From contig JAALGY010000062.1 in assembly GCA_032358165.1 (NCBI GenBank), positions 1,550,001 through 1,614,000 on the forward strand: a stretch of 64,000 bases of DNA, read 5' to 3'. The notes beneath the pieces were generated by a model that was not told where the DNA came from, made no database searches, and saw only the letters and a list, made by a program, of their open reading frames with translations. Each line of letters starts with the position of its first letter. Within the stretch, counting starts at the first letter, position 1. The translations under genes and the position numbers were made by a program. This DNA comes from Diplosphaera chodatii. Taxonomy: Eukaryota > Chlorophyta > Trebouxiophyceae > Prasiolales > Stichococcaceae. This document shows positions 60,228 through 64,000 of the stretch, one piece after another.

Positions 60228-61553
60228 ATGACGTCAGATCCAGACACCGATAAGCATGTTCATGTGAATGCTGAGGCTAGCAGACCGTCAGAGCGGACGC
60301 GCGCAACCCTCCCGCTGCAGCCGGGTGCACACTGTGCCAGGACGCAGAGCATGACCTGCAAGGCGATCGGCAAACGGTACACCTTCGCAACCTGCAGAAT
60401 CACGTTCTGTTCATCCTGCTTCGCCTGCACGCACCGTGGCTCAGCAAGACCATGGCTGATAGGTACACCAGCATTCCTGGGTTGTGTCATGTGCACCCCT
60501 TCGTGTGAGTGTCATTGCTGGTACGTGCAGCGGGGCCAGGGCCGGCACCTGATTGGCGGTTGCTGCTGATGCATTGATCCGGCAGCAAGCGGCCACGGTT
60601 TTGGAATGCTGGAGTCCGCCGGATCCTGGGACCGGTCGCAGCGCACACGCACGCCCAGCAAGCGTGCCTACGGCTATGACCCCAGAGAGCTGCTGGCCAG
60701 CAAGCCTACGATAGCTACCAGACAAGGCGCTGCAAACAGCGACGGGTCCGCAGAAGCACAGCCAGCGTCTGCAGGGCGGGCCGACGCCGCCGCAGCTTTG
60801 TGCACGGCAGAGCGTGCAAGATTGCGGGATGGTAGACATGCAGGCAGAGCAGCACAGCAACAGCACATGGAGGAACGTGGTGCAGCACCCTCAACTGCAG
60901 ACAAAGGGCCGCTCTTGCCCGCCACAGCCGAGCAGCAATACATACAGCAGCCATTTCAGCAGGCGCCAGCCGCGCCCCCTCCGCTCCAGCTGGCGTCCTG
61001 GCAGCTGGAGCCGCCCGCCCAGCCCGCGAGGCCGCCAGGCGGCACGCGCTCAGTGTGGCAGTTTCCTCAAGCAGCTCGCAAGCTGCGCACCGGCGTGCGC
61101 GCACTGGAGGTGCCGGTACACGTGGGCTTCAGCATCCGGGGGCTGACGGCGGCGCTGCATCGCAGCCAGGTGCACACCCGCTGGCAACAAGCCATGAGCT
61201 TGGCGCTCCTGATGAAACAACTGGGCGTTCACTGGCCCGTACCCTGACTAGCTCGTGTGTGCGAATGGCTTGGACAACTGGCGGCGAAGTAAGTTTATGT
61301 AACTGTGTCCAGGTACACGACGGCAGGGCTAGCGCGGATGGCAGGAGCTCAGACGCCAGCAGCAGCGAGGAAGACCTACCCGCCATGCTGCACACTGGCT
61401 CTCAGTATCTGCCGCCAGCGCGGCCACAGTCGATCCACAAGAAGGTGCCCACAGCCTCAGCTATTGGTCCAACCCTGTGCATCCTGGCACCTATGCTGCA
61501 CCGACTGCAATCTGTATGTGCTCTGTGTGTCACGCCATTTCACGAATTCGACG

Positions 61554-61601
<48 letters not shown>

Positions 61602-64000
61602 CTGCTGCCTTGGTAGCCCAGCACTGAGCGCATGACTTCAGCCGCCCGTTGCAGCGCCGTTGATGACGCTGCTTGTGGCCCGCTGCTGCAGGGTCAGACG
61701 TGCTCCCTGCAGAAGGGGCACAACTGCGCGACGCTCATGTCCACTCCATGCATGACCTGGTGGCCTGCGCCAGGGTCGGACGATGGCGTCATGTGCTCAG
61801 ACTGCTGGACGAAGTTTGGTGAGCCTGACATCCCGCATGTATGGCGGACGGCGGACGCCTTGACCTCCACGAGCACGGGTTCTGCACTGACTGTCTCCCC
61901 GCGCGGCATGCCCCTGAAGCTCGCGACCGCCTGCGCTACAGGCAACTCCTGCCCGCACGACCCCAAGTGCGAGGCCTGCTTCCTGCGGCTGAGGGGCGCA
62001 AAGGCGGCGCAGCGGGGCGCGGCCGCCAAGCAGCGGGGCCCCCCGCAGCCCGCGGCGCTGCCCGCTGCATCCGCGCTCGCCACCGCCCCACCACTCTCGC
62101 GCCTCATGCGGGTGCCTACTCTAGAGTCCCGCTGCGGCTGTGGCCCCACGCCCAGCTGCTTGGCTGCTGAACTGCATGGCTCGCGTCCGAGCAACGCCAT
62201 ACAGCAGCTGCCGGTGGAGCGAATTTGTGGGACCATGCAGTATCTCACCCGTGCCCATGCGTCCTTGTGCAGGGCTTGAAGCAGGTGGCGGCTGGCAAGC
62301 CGCCGACGAAGGAGTCGCTGCAGGTCAAGGAGCTAGTTGCTGCCTATGAGGCGGAGGTTGCAGCGACGGTGGGTGGCATGCGATGCATATAACATGCCAC
62401 CCATGAATGTTGCACCGCATGCAGCTCATTCGGTTGTCAGTCAGTGGAGTGCCTGCACCGAGGACAGTGATGTCTCGTACAGCTGCTCATCGCTCACGAC
62501 ATGTTTGCATGTCACAGCACCGCACCAACACGCTGCCCGCGGGCGCTGGCTGGCGCGCATCCAGACCGCTGCTGCCGCCCAACTTTGCGCCAAGGCCGCC
62601 TCGGGCGCACCGGCACAGGCCGCCCGCAGCCGCACCCGCCGCCGCAGCGCCCTGTGCTGCCCACCTTGGCAACGCGACGCAGCAGCTACCAGGCCAGCCG
62701 CATGCAACTCTTCTGGAGCAGGCCGCGGCCCTTGCATCGCAGCTGTGTGCCCTGGGCCGACCCCAGGGGGTCGCAGGTCCACCTGGACAAGTTGTGGGTG
62801 ACACAGAGCCTGCGGCAGCAGCGGGCCAGCCTCCTGCCTGGCACTCAATGGCTGCCAAGCCGCAGACTGCAGCGCACGTCGGCCCACCCCTAGGACTGGG
62901 GTCAGCTGCTTTACATCATGTACGGTCCAGGCCAGCTTCTCAAGCAGCTAGCAGATCAGTAGCAGTGCCCTCAGGCCCGCCGGCAGGCCCCGCACCTGCC
63001 CGGCCAGCAGACAGCCCATCGGACCATGCAGCACCGGCGCCAGAGAAGCGCATCACTCGGCAGCAGCAGAAGGCGGCGCAGCCTCCCGAGCCCGACCAGG
63101 CAGCCCAGCAGCCGCAATCAGCACAACAGCAGCCGCATGCGGCGGCTGCTGACACACATCCGCCACAGCAGCCTGCCACTGCTGCAGGGCATACGGCAGC
63201 AGCAGCAGCAGCAGCAGCAGCACAAAATGTGCTTGTGCGTTTTCCCTGCAGCACCACATACAGGAACCTGCCCGGCATCTGCCAGCGACTGTCCAAGACC
63301 CTGGTGGGTGCTCTCGGCACGGGGTTGATCTGTAATCCCAGGAGAGTCAGCAGTGTTTTGCCTCCATTCGCCCAGCAACATTCATGCGTACCCTCGCCTC
63401 CTGATTTTGGTCGACTGCCCACTGCAGGCTGCGATGCAGCAAGCGCGCCCCGACGCGACCATCCAGATGCTGCTGAACGCCGGAGTCCTGGCAGACGGGG
63501 ACATCCTGCAATATCGAGTTGTTGGCAAACAAGCTGGAAGCCTGTCCAGCCCGACGGCATCATCAGCCGCAGACCCAGCAGCCAGTGGCAGCCTTGGCAG
63601 CGGCAGTGCCGGCAGTGAGGAATTGCCAGCGCATGGCAAGGGCCACGACCCCGTGCTGGCTTCAGCCATGGTGAGCGTCAAGCAGCAACAGCAACAAGCA
63701 GAGTGCCCCACCCTCAGGGAGCGCAGGGGCCTCATTTTAGCAGGTTGTGCATGAATGTTTGGCCAGCCAGCATGCCGGCGCCCATTTTTCTCAGCTGCAT
63801 CGCCCTGACCCACTGCTTGGACAATTGCCTGTAGGTTGATGCGTCAGCTGGCGGGCTGCGCTGCCGGCGGTGCACTGCGGTGGTGTCGCTGGACCAGCTG
63901 CAGCGGCGCTGCGCGGGCGTCGGGGCCCCTGTCAACCCGCTGGTGCACGTCTGCACCCGCGGCAAGCGGGGCGTCAGGCGCAGTCTGCAGGCGCGCTCGC
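60228..64000 (+). CDS. Gln/Ala/Pro-rich nuclear protein with Tify-domain-binding-like domain, 3' end cut
   Basis: Probable start near 60228 (MTSDPDTDKHVHVNAEAS) or at 60606 (MLESAGSWDRSQRTRTPSKR). Recognisable exons: a Pro/Gln-rich one (60900-61110); an acidic one at about 61312-61443 (VHDGRASADGRSSDASSSEE); a Cys-rich one (about 61690-61820; CSLQKGHNCATLMSTPC, GVMCSDCWTKF); GLKQVAAGKPPTKESLQVKE (from about 62274); and a long Ala/Gln/Pro-rich one (62515-63250) with PEKRITRQQQK. From 63429 comes DATIQMLLNAGVLADGDILQ, then at the right edge GGLRCRRCTAVVSLDQLQRR. The last two resemble the two halves of the Tify/Jas TPL-binding domain of plant IDM1-like and PHD proteins. A chromatin or transcription role is inferred. 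The 3' end is outside the window. Confidence 0.45.
61555..61599 (+). repeat. (CAG)15 triplet repeat
   Basis: Fifteen perfect CAG units. All three frames are open through the tract (Gln, Ser or Ala) but each stops within about 25 codons after it. It must therefore be intronic or be followed at once by a splice donor (a GTAGCC lies just after). Confidence 0.85.
63196..63221 (+). repeat. Second CAG/GCA triplet tract
   Basis: A shorter GCA run read as poly-Ala in the long Ala/Gln-rich exon of the last gene (HTAAAAAAAAAAQN). Confidence 0.75.

Noticed and set aside
1..64000. CRISPR arrays, insertion sequences, retrotransposons, viral genes
   Set aside because: No spaced repeats, terminal inverted repeats, transposase, integrase or reverse-transcriptase motifs were seen on either strand.

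Overview
This 64 kb window is nuclear DNA of a unicellular green alga (Chlorophyta). Evidence: every protein gene is cut by many short GT-AG (occasionally GC-AG) introns; the base composition is moderately high in GC; the gene set is that of the green lineage (photosystem II factor PSB33, chloroplast/ER receptor OEP61, an ACT-repeat ACR protein, a BTR1-type KH protein) combined with ciliary proteins (CFAP45 and an axonemal-dynein-light-chain-domain coiled coil); and TGTAA, the usual green-algal poly(A) signal, follows some stop codons. The species cannot be named from the sequence. Splice junctions were placed by matching donor/acceptor sites, reading phase and known protein families; exon coordinates given as exact have consistent phases, the others are approximate.

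Layout, left to right: a SET-domain histone methyltransferase, 3' part only (+, 1-1144); a three-KH RNA-binding protein (+, 2308-4313); V-ATPase subunit H (-, 4693-8155); a DHH/DHHA1 phosphoesterase (+, 8902-10461); a DEN1/SENP8 NEDD8 protease (-, 10580-11637); a very long coiled-coil gene with an axonemal-dynein-light-chain-like domain (+, 12099-18807, probably continuing 20189-22557); within or beside it a cluster of three spliceosomal snRNA genes, U2, U5 and U1, all on the + strand (19048-20083); an ACR ACT-repeat protein (-, 23358-27134); PSB33 (+, 27959-29682); an unidentified membrane protein (-, about 30521-31674); a proline-rich single-pass surface protein (+, about 31945-36239); a DnaJ/DUF3752 protein (-, 36581-40868); Nopp140/SRP40 (+, 41330-43259); OEP61 (-, 43498-47406); CFAP45 (+, 48122-51534); an AIMP1/Arc1-like tRNA-binding protein (-, from 51763); PEX3 (-, 53580-55983); Mediator subunit MED4 (+, 56424-57893); a CenH3-like histone H3 variant (-, 58365-59368); and a Gln/Ala/Pro-rich protein with a Tify-binding-like domain cut by the right end (+, 60228 onward).

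Most neighbours alternate in strand, giving convergent 3' ends and divergent promoters of roughly 0.45-0.85 kb. The genes are unrelated housekeeping genes, not an operon or pathway island. The most striking part is the snRNA cluster. U2, U5 and U1 each carry the same 9-nt element, ACCCATAAC, 70-71 nt upstream of the RNA start, and each is followed by a G-depleted tract containing CCAACCC. Together these look like this alga's own snRNA promoter element and 3' box. A fourth exact copy of the upstream element lies alone at 22767-22775. The second notable gene is the centromeric-type H3 variant, which keeps the canonical H3 tail tip. No mobile element, CRISPR array, rRNA or tRNA gene was recognised.
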